NCBI RefSeq assembly: GCF_042186555.1
Contig: NC_133334.1
Span: 27,066,971-27,130,970, forward strand
Length of the DNA: 64,000 nucleotides
DNA from: Aquarana catesbeiana
Lineage: Eukaryota; Chordata; Amphibia; Anura; Ranidae
Direction: 5' to 3'
Under the pieces are notes generated by a model. It saw only the letters and a list, made by a program, of their open reading frames with translations. It had not been told where the DNA came from and ran no database searches. Made by a program: the position numbers and the translations under genes. The first letter of the stretch is position 1, and each line of letters opens with the position of its first letter. Shown in pieces: positions 53,550 to 64,000 of this stretch.

Positions 53550-54906
53550 TGCAGAAAATAATAAAGTGAATCTTGCGAGCCAACAATAGAATAGTAATAA
53601 AAAAGTGAGCACGTATCGTGACCAAGCTGCAAACGCTAAACACGTTTCATAATCGTGCAGGTAACACTCAAAATAAAAAAATTAAATTGCATTTGCGCTA
53701 GGAAAATAAACAGTGTAAAAATAATTTATAAATAGTCTAAAATTAATAATCATATAAAGTGCATAGCTATCCAGAAGAATATACTCAAAAAAATACAAAT
53801 AATCATAATCATATAAAGTGCATAGCTATCCAGAAGAATATACTCAAAAATCTATTATAATCCGTGTATCATTAATATTGTGATATAATTAATAAAGTGC
53901 GACATGCAAAAATATTAAAAATACAAGTGTAAACTCAGGCTGAAAATTATATCCACTCCTTCACCAAATTAATTTAGAAAAACCATAAATGTTCATCAAA
54001 ATTATATCTTTAGTGCACAAATCCAGTGTTCATCCAAAAGTATTTTTTATCATGCTCTTCAAAAACAGTGCAGAACATCTAACACGCTTCAGTGTTTTTC
54101 CAGTGTTCCCCAAAAGCCTATGCGCTCACCTCAGAGCGTGTGACACAGTACCTAAACTATGCCAAAACACGCTTGGGAGCCACTCCTGGGCTCTAATGAT
54201 ATGCAGATGATGAAATCCAACTCGCTCAATCAGCAGCATTCCAGATTATGGATAAAACAGAAAAAGCTCCATAGTGTGATATTGCAAAGATTTTTATTAC
54301 AAGTAAATATTTCCTTCATAAGGGTACTCACATGTTATAGGTGCCTGAGTGCACCATCCTATTCAGGGCTCTGCATGTGGTAACCAGATTGCAGGTACAG
54401 CGTGCGGTGTGGTGTGTCTATCTCGCCTCACTACCTTTGTTGACAGCTCCGTCCTGGCCCCTCCCCTACGCGTCTTGGGCACAGGGATCACGTGCCTTCT
54501 TCAGGGAGATCTAATTGGACGGGCGCTCTCAGTTCTAAATATACTAGCGGCGGCCATTTTGCCTTAGACCGCGGACACACTAGTAATAGGCTACAGTTGC
54601 TTTCAAAGTGCTTTATATTATGATCAGCTGTAAGCCCCATACGAGATGATCGAAGGATCAAAACATACCCAAAGGAATAGAGGCAAATAATGTATAAACC
54701 CATGACTTTAACTAGTCCTATATATTGTTATCTAGAGCGGAGCTGTTTGCAACTGAGGACACTACAACGCACCTCATACACATACATATTCACCCCATAC
54801 CACCAATCCTATCTAATATGTTAAAATGATTACCTATATCTATCACAACTATATTCCAAACAATACAAAATATAAATTATATATGTATAAATACAAAAAT
54901 ATATAT
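53550..54906 (-). repeat. PLE pseudo-LTR, downstream copy
   Basis: It starts at GCAGAAAATAATAAAGTGAA and ends in ATACAAAAATATATAT, parallel to 59,293-60,648. A 56-bp block, ATCATATAAAGTGCATAGCT ... ATACTCAAAAA, is tandemly duplicated inside both copies. The repeat stops exactly at the point where ORF1 would follow in the next unit, as expected for a truncated tandem unit. Confidence 0.9.
54459..54516 (-). ncRNA. Hammerhead-ribozyme-like motif in downstream pseudo-LTR
   Basis: Minus strand: UCUCC, CUGAAGA, A, stem II GGCAC/GUGCC, then CAAG in place of GAA(A), ACGCGU, A, GGGGA. The loss of the conserved G makes this copy the most damaged of the three in this PLE. Confidence 0.4.
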
Positions 54907-55303
54907 AAAAATATATATATATGTAAAAAAATATATATATAAAAACCCCCATATTACACAATACTCATTTTAAAAGGCCAACAAAAATTCTTATCTACAT
55001 AGCCGATAATATAACAAGGTCCCTATATGCTACTCGACTATGATGATCTAAAATACTACAATTTTAATACAATTCATCTAACCTCATAATGTGGCCGGGA
55101 ACATATATGCTCTACTATAATAAAATTGTACATATATGATCTGTGTATATAAAATCTCTTATATAAAATACCGTTCCCTACTATTAATCTATGGAAAAAA
55201 TCAATTATGTATATATATAAAAAATAAAATTAATCCATGGAAAAAATAGACCAATTCCATACCCTTATACTACTGATCTATGGAACGAAAATCAATTATA
55301 ATC

Positions 55304-55364
<61 letters not shown>

Positions 55365-55666
55365 TTTTATAGTTGGTGAAATATAAAATTAATAAAAACT
55401 GAACAAGATTAAAATTAAATAAAATCAAAAGGATAGAGAGGAAAAACCATCTATTGAATATAAAAATTGAGAAGACGAATAAACCAAATATAGGGAAAAT
55501 ACTACAAGGTCCTACAACCACATAGGGTGCCTATCATTTTTCAGTGGTATTATCAATAGAATTCTACTAGGTATAGGAGAAAAATCTCTTTATCCATTTC
55601 CTTATTCCTATTACAATTAGCAATAATCAAAACCAACTACCAGTGGGGCTCCTCAATAAATACCAA
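54907..55666 (-). other. PLE 3' untranslated region
   Basis: Very AT-rich, with an (AT)n run at about 55,311-55,360 and no coding. It lies between the ORF2 stop and the downstream pseudo-LTR. Confidence 0.6.
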
Positions 55667-57910
55667 TTAAAAATTACTAAGAAAGCACTTTAAATCAAAT
55701 TCTTTATTTAATCCGCCCGGCACTAGAGAGCCAAGCTTGTGTATCCACCAGGATTCACGCTTACTGATTTCCCTAACAAAATTAGTACCTCTCCAGTGCC
55801 GTTTGGGTGCTTCTATTCCCCAAAAATTCATTCCGTCGGTACTCTGGTTGTGCATATTTTTAAAATGTATAGACAGATGATGTTTATCAGACCCTTTCCG
55901 TATATTTCTTACGTGCTCTTCCATCCGGTCTTTTAAAGCCCTAGTAGTACGTCCCACATAAATCAAATTACATGGACATTTTAACGCGTAGACCACCCCA
56001 ATTGTATCGCAGGATATGAAATCTTTAATAGCGTAAGATTGATTAGTTCTTGGATCGGAAAATTCTTTCACTCTTTTATTGTTACTGGGAACCCTAATAC
56101 AGCTGTAACATCTACCACAACCATAGAAGCCCTTGAGATCCCAAAACATTTTTGGCTTAGGGGGAGGTGGTTCCACTACGTTATGTACTAATCTGTCACA
56201 TAAGTTTGGGGCCTTCTTAAAAACAATTTTGGGTTTCTCCGGGAGTATATCTCTAAGGTGAGTATCCTGCTTCAATACATTCCAGTATTTCCGTATAATC
56301 CTTTTTATTTCATTGCTTTGCAAGGAATAATCCAAGACAATGTTAATACCATCATTTTTATCATTATCCATGATTTCAACATTTTCCTTTAATAGATCTT
56401 CCCTATTTATACTTCCCTCTTCAATTTTTTCTTTCTCCAGCTGTTCCTTATGATTCCCTTTGTCTAAGAACATATTACTTAACATATCGGATTGTATCTC
56501 ATAATCCTCAGCCCTCGTGCAGTTTCTCCGCATCCTGGTAAATTGGCCTCTAGGAATATTTTTAAGCCAAGGTTTATAATGACAGCTGGTAATCGGGATG
56601 TATGAATTGCGGTCTGTTGATTTAAAAAAGGAATTGGTAACAATACCCTCACTGGTGTTGACAATTTCCAAATCCAAAAAATGTACACACTCCTTACTAA
56701 TATCCCAAGTTAAAGAAATGTTTCGGTCATTGATATTCATTTAGTCCAATAACTCCTTTAACGCCTCTATATTCCCTTTCCAGATGACCAAAAGGTCATC
56801 AATGAACCTTTTATATAGTAAAATACTGCCACCATCCTCACTAAAAATAACCTCCTCTTCCCATTTGGCCATGTAAAGGTTTGCCACACTAGGGGCGAAC
56901 TTAGCGCCCATAGCGACACCTTTAACCTGCAGGTAAAACTTGTTACCATACCAAAAAAAATTGTGTCGTAAACAAAAATCTAAACATTTTAAGATAAATG
57001 CAATAAAACCTCCATCCATCAATTTATCCTTCTTCAAGGCCCATTCTACTGCATTTAAGGCTCCTTCATGGTCAATATTGGTGTACAATGAGGCTACATC
57101 ACCAGTGGCCATAATGATATCATCCTGTACAGAACATTCCTTGAGAAGCTGCAGAGTGTGCTTAGTGTCCTTGAGATAGGCCTTTGTCGCTTTCACTAAG
57201 GGCTGTAAGTTGATATCTATAGACTCCCCCAATCTAGATGTCAAGGATTCAATACCACTCACTATCGGCCTACCAGGAGGGTTTGTGCTATCCTTATGGA
57301 TCTTAGGTAAGTAATATATAACGGGTATCTTACTAACCATAGGAACTAGATATTTCGCCTCTTGCTTACTGAGAAATCCATTGTCCACGCCATATTTAAT
57401 ATTAGATTCCAATTCTTTTTTAAAAGGTTTGGAAGGGTTGCTGTCCAATAACTGGTAGGTGTCCATGTCATTCAGTATCCTTTCCATTTCATCTTTATAC
57501 TGTTGTAGGGAGAGTATAACAATCCCTCCCCCTTTATCTGCTGGTCTCACCACTATATCCGTCCTTTTTTCCAATGCTTGCATTCCTTTCTTAAAATCTC
57601 TATGTTCGTAATACTTCTTAACTGGTAATTGCTCCAATTCTGTAGTAACCAGCCTCTTGAAAAGATCTACATATTTGTTGTTAGCAATATAAGGATTAAA
57701 TACGGAATTGTTTCGCAAATTGGTAAACCTAGTATTCATTGCAACTTTTTCTACAGGATTGAGGGCACAATACTTTTTAATGTTCAGCTTCCTAATGAAC
57801 TTCTGTACTCCTACATATGTCTCAAATTTGTTAAGTCCTATCTTAGGAGCATACTTAATACCTTTATCGAGTACCAACAATTCTTCTCTGGATAATGTGG
57901 CCCCACTCAA
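55667..57910 (-). pseudogene. PLE ORF2: reverse transcriptase plus GIY-YIG endonuclease, one in-frame stop
   Basis: The protein copies PLE RNA and nicks the target. One frame, interrupted only by a TAA after residue 389 (at 56,741), spans about 747 codons. Reverse transcriptase landmarks: DVASLYTNI (catalytic Asp, ~270), GVAMGAKFAPSVANLY (~335), YKRFIDDLLVIW with the DD pair (~372), then FLDLEI after the stop. Near the C-terminus come a Cys-rich CGRCYSC motif, CDTIGVVYALKCPCN and IYVGRTTRALKDRMEEH, the GIY-YIG core with its Arg, and a distal HWRGTNFVREISKRESWWIH segment. No ATG precedes the frame; the upstream in-frame text (GRLGEGIFNLSGATLSREEL) suggests fusion to, or reinitiation after, ORF1. 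Confidence 0.92.
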
Positions 57911-57927
57911 ATTAAAAATCCCCTCTC

Positions 57928-59265
57928 CTAATCTTCCCGCCTTCTTTTTCTGTTGTATTCTTCGTCCGGCTCTACCTCCTCTCTTCCTGGGTTTCTTATA
58001 TCGCGGGTGGACCCTCCCCTGGTCCCCCCTAAAAAAGATTCATCCAGGTGCTGTTCCTCATTGTCCTCCAAAGGTTGGTAACTGTTATATACAGGCACTG
58101 CATATTGATCATGTGGGGGCTTTCCGTATCTCACCCTTTGTGGTTTTGGTGAATGGTATGCTCCACCCCTTTGCACATCCACGTTTGGATTTGGCGGATA
58201 TCCCCGCTGTGGGTGTTGACTTGGTGGGGGACCCCTATATGGCTGATGGTTACCAATATAAGGTGTCCCTTGCTGGTATCCATAATTTCTTTGTTGCCTA
58301 TATGGGGTGCTTTGCTGGTATCCATATTGCCTATGATATCCATAGGAATGATGTTGTCCACCCCTATGCTGGGGGGGGGGGTTAGAACGATAACCCCTAT
58401 CATATTGATTTCCGTCATAATGAGCTCTATTTCCATTTGGTAGGGTGGCACCCCATAACCCCAATTCCCTTGGTGGGGTGGTGGACCATATTGGGGATAA
58501 CGGGTATAATTCCCCTCATTACCAGACCGTCCCTGTTGGCCATAATATGGCGTCCTAGGAGGCTGGCGGTGAGGAGTAAAGGGTTGTTTATCCTCCTGCC
58601 GATATGGGGGATGCCCTTTATTGTGTTGCTTCATATATTGCTTTTGTTGATGTTGCTGTCCCTGTGGTTGCAGCACTCTAGTGTCCCCATTCCTATTTGC
58701 CATTATCTGTGGTTGTGAATTAGCAACCTCATTAACTACTAATGTGGATTGCCAACGAAAAACCTGCTTATTCTGGTAGTCCTCAAAATCTCTCAAATAC
58801 TTTTTCCTCTTTACATTTTTGTTCTCTATGTCTTTTTTTTTGCATATTTTTATGCAACTCACCCATAAGTCTGGTATATTCAGGTATGTTAAAAAAAGGG
58901 CTGAGTTTATCCCTAATCTCCTTAATTTGATTCTCTAAAAGCTTTAGTTTCCGTTGTTTCCTCTTGATGAGAAATTCCATGATCTCTCTACTTTTGCCTG
59001 CAAAAAAGGCATACCATTCTTCTATATCCTCATCTCCTAATAAACCATCATTAATGGGAACATCTCATCGCAGTTTTCTGGGAACCAAACCATCCATCAA
59101 ATATTTCTCCATGGTGGATTGATCCCACCAAATATTACTCTTTTTATCCATAGAATGTCCCAGTTATCTGAATAACTGCACAATGTCATCTTCCTTAGTT
59201 TTATTAACAGAGAATAGCTCCTCCAAATCAATCTCTCTATTCTCAAAGAAGGCAAAAGGATCCAT
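57928..59265 (-). pseudogene. PLE ORF1 (coiled coil plus Gln/Tyr/Pro-rich region), minus copy
   Basis: It begins at ATG 59,265 (MDPFAFFENREIDLEELF). Two in-frame stops occur early (after QLFR and after PRKLR), shared with the plus copy. A charged helix (FLIKRKQRKLKLLENQIKEI) predicts a coiled coil. The rest is low-complexity: PQGQQHQQKQYMKQHNKG, then YGYQQSTPYRQQRNYGYQQG repeats, ending in an acidic-basic tail (NRKRRRED). A 9-A run near 58,841 (8 in the other copy) shifts the frame. The role is unknown; RNA binding or condensation would be in line with other retroelement ORF1 proteins. Confidence 0.75.
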
Positions 59266-59292
59266 GATGCTACTAGCAAGTATATGAAAAAA

Positions 59293-60648
59293 TGCAGAAA
59301 ATAATAAAGTGAATCTTGCGAGCCAACAATAGAATAGTAATAAAAAAGTGAGCACGTATCGTGACCAAGCTGCAAACGCTAAACACGTTTCATAATCGTG
59401 CAGGTAACACTCAAAATATAAAATAAAATTGCATTTGCGCTAGGAAAATAAACAGTGTAAAAATAATTTATAAATAATCTAAAATTAATAATCATATAAA
59501 GTGCATAGCTATCCAGAAAAATATACTCAAAAAAATATAAATAATCATAATCATATAAAGTGCATAGCTATCCAGAAGAATATACTCAAAAATCTATTAT
59601 AATCCGTGTATCATTAATATTGTGATATAATTAATAAAGTGCGACATGCAAAAATATTAAAAATACAAGTGTAAACTCAGGCTGAAAATTATATCCACTC
59701 CTTCACCAAATTAATTTAGAAAAACCATAAATGTTCATCAAAATTATATCTTTAGTGCACAAATCCAGTGTTCATCCAAAAGTGTTTTTCATCATGCTCT
59801 TCAAAAACAGTGCAGAACATCTAACATGCTTCAGTGTTTTTCCAGTGTTCCCCAAAAGCCTATGCGCTCACCTCAGAGCGTGTGACACAGTACCTAAACT
59901 ATGCCAAAACACGCTTGGGAGCCACTCCTGGGCTCTAATGATATGCAGATGATGAAATCCAACTCGCTCAATCAGCAGCATTCCAGATCATGGTCAAAAC
60001 AGAAAAAGCTCCATAGTGTGATATTGCAAAGATTTTTATTACAAGTAAATATTCCCTTCATAAGGGTACTCACATGTTATAGGTGCCTGAGTGCACCATC
60101 CTATTCAGGGCTCTGCATGTGGTAACCAGATTGCAGGTACGGCGTTCGGTGTGGTGTGTCTATCTCGCCTCACTACCTTTGCTGACAGCTCCGTCCTGGC
60201 CCCTCCCCTAGGCGTCTTCGGCACAGGGATCGCGTGCCTTCTTCAGGGGGATCTAATTGGATGGGCGCTCTGAGTTCTAAATATACTAGCGGCGGCCATT
60301 TTGCCTTAGACCGCGGACACACTAGTAATAGGCTACAGTTGCTTTCAAAGTGCTTTATATTACGATCAGCTGTAAGCCCCATACGAGACGATCGAAGGAT
60401 CAAAACATACCCAAAGGAATGCAGGCAAATAATGTATAAACCCATGACTTTAACTAGTCCTATATATTGTTATCCAGAGCGGAGCTGTTTGCAACTGAGG
60501 ACACCACAACGCACCTCATACACATACATATTCACCCCATACCACCAATCCTATCTAATATGTTAAAATGATTACCTATATCTATCACAACTATATTCCA
60601 AACAATACAAAATATAAATTATATATGTATAAATACAAAAATATATAT
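59293..60648 (-). repeat. PLE pseudo-LTR, upstream copy
   Basis: Direct repeat of 53,550-54,906. It includes CACCTCAGAGCGTGTGACAC, GGGTACTCACATGTTATAGG and the hammerhead-like block on the minus strand. Its last 213 bp is the spacer of the large inverted repeat. Confidence 0.9.
60204..60252 (-). ncRNA. Hammerhead-ribozyme-like motif in upstream pseudo-LTR
   Basis: Minus strand: UCCCC, CUGAAGA, A, stem II GGCAC/GUGCC, GAAG, ACGCCU, A, GGGGA. Stem I (UCCCC/GGGGA) can form. The ACGCGU palindrome is mutated to ACGCCU here. Confidence 0.45.
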
Positions 60649-60828
60649 TATTTGCCTGTATTCCTTTGGGTATGTTTTGATCCTTCGATCATCTCGTATG
60701 GGGCTTACAGCTGATCGTAATATAAAGCACTTTGAGAGCAACTGTAGCCTATTACTAGTGTGTCCGCGGTCTAAGGCAAAATGGCCGCCGCTAGTATATT
60801 TAGAACTCAGAGCGCCCGTCCAATTAGA

Positions 60829-60876
60829 TCCCCCTGAAGAAGGCACGTGATCCCTGTGCCGAAGACGCGTAGGGGA
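60829..60876 (+). ncRNA. Hammerhead-ribozyme-like motif, best-kept copy
   Basis: In order: UCCCC (60,829-60,833), CUGAAGA (60,834-60,840), A, stem II GGCAC/GUGCC with a 9-10 nt loop, GAAG (60,861-60,864), ACGCGU (self-complementary), A, GGGGA (60,872-60,876). GUA would be the cleavage triplet. A very short, palindromic stem III is the arrangement that makes minimal hammerheads work as dimers. There is one extra A before stem II and a G inserted in the GAAA box. Confidence 0.5.
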
Positions 60877-61807
60877 GGGGCCAGGACGGAGCTGTCAGCA
60901 AAGGTAGTGAGGCGAGATAGACACCGAACGCCGTACCTGCAATCTGGTTACCACATGCAGAGCCCTGAATAGGATGGTGCACTCAGGCACCTATAACATG
61001 TGAGTACCCTTATGAAGGGAATATTTACTTGTAATAAAAATCTTTGCAATATCACACTATGGAGCTTTTTCTGTTTTATCCATGATCTGGAATGCTGCTG
61101 ATTGAGCGAGTTGGATTTCATCATCTGCATATCATTAGAGCCCAGGAGTGGCTCCCAAGCGTGTTTTGGCATAGTTTAGGTACTGTGTCACACGCTCTGA
61201 GGTGAGCGCATAGGCTTTTGGGGAACACTGGAAAAACACTGAAGCATGTTAGATGTTCTGCACTGTTTTTGAAGAGCATGATGAAAAACACTTTTGGATG
61301 AACACTGGATTTGTGCACTAAAGATATAATTTTGATGAACATTTATGGTTTTTCTAAATTAATTTGGTGAAGGAGTGGATATAATTTTCAGCCTGAGTTT
61401 ACACTTGTATTTTTAATATTTTTGCATGTCGCACTTTATTAATTATATCACAATATTAATGATACACGGATTATAATAGATTTTTGAGTATATTCTTCTG
61501 GATAGCTATGCACTTTATATGATTATGATTATTTATATTTTTTTGAGTATATTCTTCTGGATAGCTATGCACTTTATATGATTATTAATTTTAGACTATT
61601 TATAAATTATTTTTACACTGTTTATTTTCCTAGCGCAAATGCAATTTTATTTTATATTTTGAGTGTTACCTGCACGATTATGAAACGTGTTTAGCGTTTG
61701 CAGCTTGGTCACGATACGTGCTCACTTTTTTATTACTATTCTATTGTTGGCTCGCAAGATTCACTTTATTATTTTCTGCATTTTTTCATATACTTGCTAG
61801 TAGCCTC

Positions 61808-63007
61808 ATGGATCCTTTTGCCTTCTTTGAGAATAGAGAGATTGATTTGGAGGAGCTATTCTCTGTTAATAAAACTAAGGAAGATGACATTGTGCAGTTA
61901 TTCAGATAACTGGGACATTCTATGGATAAAAAGAGTAATATTTGGTGGGATCAATCCACCATGGAGAAATATTTGAAGGATGGTTTGGTTCCCAGAAAAC
62001 TGCGATGAGATGTTCCCATTAATGATGGTTTATTAGGAGATGAGGATATAGAAGAATGGTATGCCTTTTTTGCAGGCAAAAGTAGAGAGATCATGGAATT
62101 TCTCATCAAGAGGAAACAACGGAAACTAAAGCTTTTAGAGAATCAAATTAAGGAGATTAGGGATAAACTCAGCCCTTTTTTTAACATACCTGAATATACC
62201 AGACTTATGGGTGAGTTGCATAAAAATATGCAAAAAAAAGACATAGAGAACAAAAATGTAAAGAGGAAAAAGTATTTGAGAGATTTTGAGGACTACCAGA
62301 ATAAGCAGGTTTTTCGTTGGCAATCCACATTAGTAGTTAATGAGGTTGCTAATTCACAACCACAGATAATGGCAAATGGGAATGGGGACACTAGAGTGCT
62401 GCAACCACAGGGACAGCAACATCAACAAAAGCAATATATGAAGCAACACAATAAAGGGCATCCCCCATATCGGCAGGAGGATAAACAACCCTTTACTCCT
62501 CACCGCCAGCCTCCTAGGACGCCATATTATGGCCAACAGGGACGGTCTGGTAATGAGGGGAATTATACCCGTTATCCCCAATATGGTCCACCACCCCACC
62601 AAGGGAATTGGGGTTATGAGGTGCCACCCTACCGAGGAAATGGAAATAGAGCTCATTATGACAGAAATCAATATGATAGGGGTTATCATTCTAACCCCCC
62701 CCCCCCAGCATAGGGGTGGACCACATAATTCCTATGGATATCATAGGCAATATGGATACCAGCAAAGCACCCCATATAGGCAACAAAGAAATTATGGATA
62801 CCAGCAAGGGACACCTTATACTGGTAACCATCAGCCATATAGGGGTCCCCCACCAAGTCAACACCCACAGCGGGGATATCCGCCAAATCCAAACGTGGAT
62901 GTGCAAAGGGGTGGAGCATACCATTCACCAAAACCACAAAGGGTGAGATACAGAAAGCCCCCACATGATCAATATGCAGTGCCTGTATATAACAGTTACC
63001 AACCTTT
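61808..63007 (+). pseudogene. PLE ORF1, plus copy
   Basis: It has the same start and the same two early in-frame stops as the minus copy. Past the stops a frame runs 62,093-62,713 through the coiled coil and the Gln-rich part; it keeps the 8-A version of the run near 62,231. A 12-C run near 62,695 (11 in the minus copy) then shifts the frame. The Tyr/Gln repeats follow in another frame until the junction at 63,007. Confidence 0.75.
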
Positions 63008-63430
63008 TTTAATCGTAAATCTCCAATCCTGACAGCAACTGATTACACGGAATCTGACTCATCCATTTCCTCCCTATCTTCACAGGTCACTACACGTCCC
63101 ACTACTTCACGAGCACCAAGCGGGCCTCGGAAAAGGTCCCTCACAGGTGACAACTCAACCACCAAACACCCTAAGAAAGGAAAACAACATGGTAAAGCAC
63201 TTAAAACACCACCAACACCAAGATCGGGTGGACAGACCCCCCAAGAGGGTTCTCTCCACCCTACCCTACACAACATTATCCCTAAACTCCTACAACCAAA
63301 TATACAGACACTTTTATCACAACCTGGTTTTTTAGTACAGGCAACTCCAGAACTCACCAGACAGGGGAGTCTGGACACGTTTGTGCAAAAGGCTCCAGTC
63401 CCAAGCACGTCTCACAACCAGTCACATTAA
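63008..63430 (+). pseudogene. Second PLE: C-terminal part of an ORF1-like protein
   Basis: An open frame from the junction to the TAA at 63,428 reads TDYTESDSSISSLSSQ, then Ser/Thr/Pro-rich and basic text (KHPKKGKQHGKALKTP), ending TPELTRQGSLDTFVQKAPV. It is disordered and positively charged, and precedes the second PLE's reverse-transcriptase frame, as ORF1 precedes ORF2 in the first PLE. It is not similar in sequence to the first PLE's ORF1. Confidence 0.5.
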
Positions 63431-64000
63431 ATGATGAAGCAAATCCTCACCCTCTTAATATAATAAATCTAACCTTCTATCAATTGACTCCAGAGGAGGA
63501 GCAGGTTCTCCAACTTGGTTTGGGCTTTTGCCCCTCGGAGCCAATCGACATTTATGAGACAATTAAAGATCTCTATCTATTTGCTAGAAAACTAACTTTC
63601 AACTATATGTTTGACCAAGACCGAAGACGCGTAAATCTGGAAAAAGAATTAGCTGAAAAAAACAAAAATTTCACGATAGCTGAGTCCAGAGCACTACGGG
63701 ACCTTATACTACTTTTGGACGAAGGAGAGGTTGAGTCGAATGTCCTTGATGGCACTCTTGACTCCCCCTCCCCTAGCCAAATGGATACTAGTTCTAACTT
63801 GCGACATCCTAATCCTAAACCTGGTCTAAAAAGGAAATCCAGAGCCTTCCCTGACTTAATGACATGCCCATCTATTTGGGCCTTCCTACATGAGTGCATC
63901 CTGTCCCTCAAAAAAGAGAAATGGCAAACATTACCCTCTAACTTGACCCAACTACAGTTTCGGGCAATTACCAGACTTCAAAAAAACACTGACCTTATAA
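63421..64000 (+). CDS. Second PLE: N-terminal part of the reverse-transcriptase protein (runs off window)
   Basis: A frame without stops runs from 63,421 to the window end; it has no ATG near its start. LTPEEEQVLQLGLGFCPSEP, then KDLYLFARKLTFN, parallels LSREELLVLDKGIKYAPKIG of the first PLE, the conserved entry to PLE reverse transcriptases. It continues with LEKELAEKNKNFTIAESRAL and SLKKEKWQTLPSNLTQLQFR. The catalytic motifs would lie beyond 64,000. This is a different PLE family from the one at 55.7-57.9 kb. Confidence 0.7.

Larger units (their letters stand above)
53550..60648 (-). mobile_element. Penelope-like element (PLE) with pseudo-LTRs
   Basis: Direct repeats 53,550-54,906 and 59,293-60,648 (~1.36 kb, about 97-98 percent identical by eye) flank a 4.4-kb body. 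The body encodes, on the minus strand, ORF1 (59,265-57,928), then a reverse transcriptase/GIY-YIG protein (57,910-55,667), then an AT-rich 3' region. Tandem pseudo-LTRs, a reverse transcriptase without an LTR integrase, and a GIY-YIG nuclease define EN-plus PLEs. It carries disabling changes in both frames. Confidence 0.92.
58070..63007. repeat. 2.36-kb inverted repeat with 213-bp spacer
   Basis: Left arm 58,070-60,433 and right arm 60,647-63,007 are reverse complements with roughly 1-2 percent mismatches by eye. Each arm contains PLE ORF1 and most of a pseudo-LTR, so two PLE copies stand head to head. The spacer 60,434-60,646 is the outer 5' part of the left pseudo-LTR. Confidence 0.93.
60647..63007 (+). 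mobile_element. Inverted PLE copy, 5' part only
   Basis: It contains most of a pseudo-LTR (60,647 to about 61,779), ORF1 (from 61,808) and stops at CAACCTTT (63,007), where sequence from another PLE begins. The minus copy continues at this point with GGAGGACAATGAGG. Confidence 0.9.

Noticed and set aside
53550..60648. LTR retrotransposon reading of the 1.36-kb direct repeats
   Set aside because: There is no protease, RNase H or integrase; the reverse transcriptase plus GIY-YIG nuclease identify a Penelope-like element with pseudo-LTRs.
1..64000. tRNA, rRNA or snRNA genes
   Set aside because: I looked for A/B-box pairs and cloverleaf ends while reading and saw none that I could defend; a tRNAscan-SE or Infernal run would settle it.

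Overview
This window is vertebrate nuclear DNA, most likely from a ranid (true) frog. It has no operons, coding is intron-split, and most of it is transposable elements and minisatellites. Several dispersed families look like ones I associate with ranid genomes: TTAA-flanked elements starting CCACTT, elements with CCTTTCACACTGG ends, and runs of the phrase GGTGGCACTGATGGGCA. The species call rests on recognition by eye, not on a search. I found no convincing exon of an ordinary host gene; every protein I can name belongs to a mobile element.

Layout. 0-13 kb: a cluster of four unrelated C-rich minisatellites (45, 37, 23 and 33 bp units) on either side of a CpG-rich promoter-like island (7.2-7.9 kb), plus a broken Tc1 element. 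13-36 kb: a mosaic of small non-autonomous DNA transposons (TTAA-flanked, hAT-like, Tc1/mariner, foldback), many nested and several with minisatellites grown inside them. A degenerate head-to-head pair of Penelope-like (PLE) ends lies at 29.4-30.9 kb.

37-51 kb: a three-deep nest. A Tc1 element is split by a 12.6-kb Harbinger/PIF transposon with 41-bp perfect terminal inverted repeats and a TAA target duplication, and the Harbinger is in turn invaded by a 5'-truncated L1-like LINE. The Harbinger carries three spliced genes that all stay open: a HARBI1-type DDE transposase (2 exons, 403 aa), a MADF-BESS protein (2 exons, about 365 aa) and a Myb/SANT-like protein (4 exons, 235 aa). The last two diverge from a promoter region built of three ~125-bp tandem repeats. 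In known Harbingers the transposase needs a Myb-like partner for nuclear import and DNA recognition; here there are two candidate DNA-binding partners.

53-64 kb: a Penelope-like retroelement on the minus strand (ORF1; reverse transcriptase plus GIY-YIG endonuclease), flanked by 1.36-kb direct repeats (pseudo-LTRs) that hold hammerhead-ribozyme-like motifs. Its 5' part is repeated as a 2.36-kb near-perfect inverted copy on the plus strand, which switches abruptly at 63,007 into the ORF1/ORF2 region of a second, different PLE that runs off the window.
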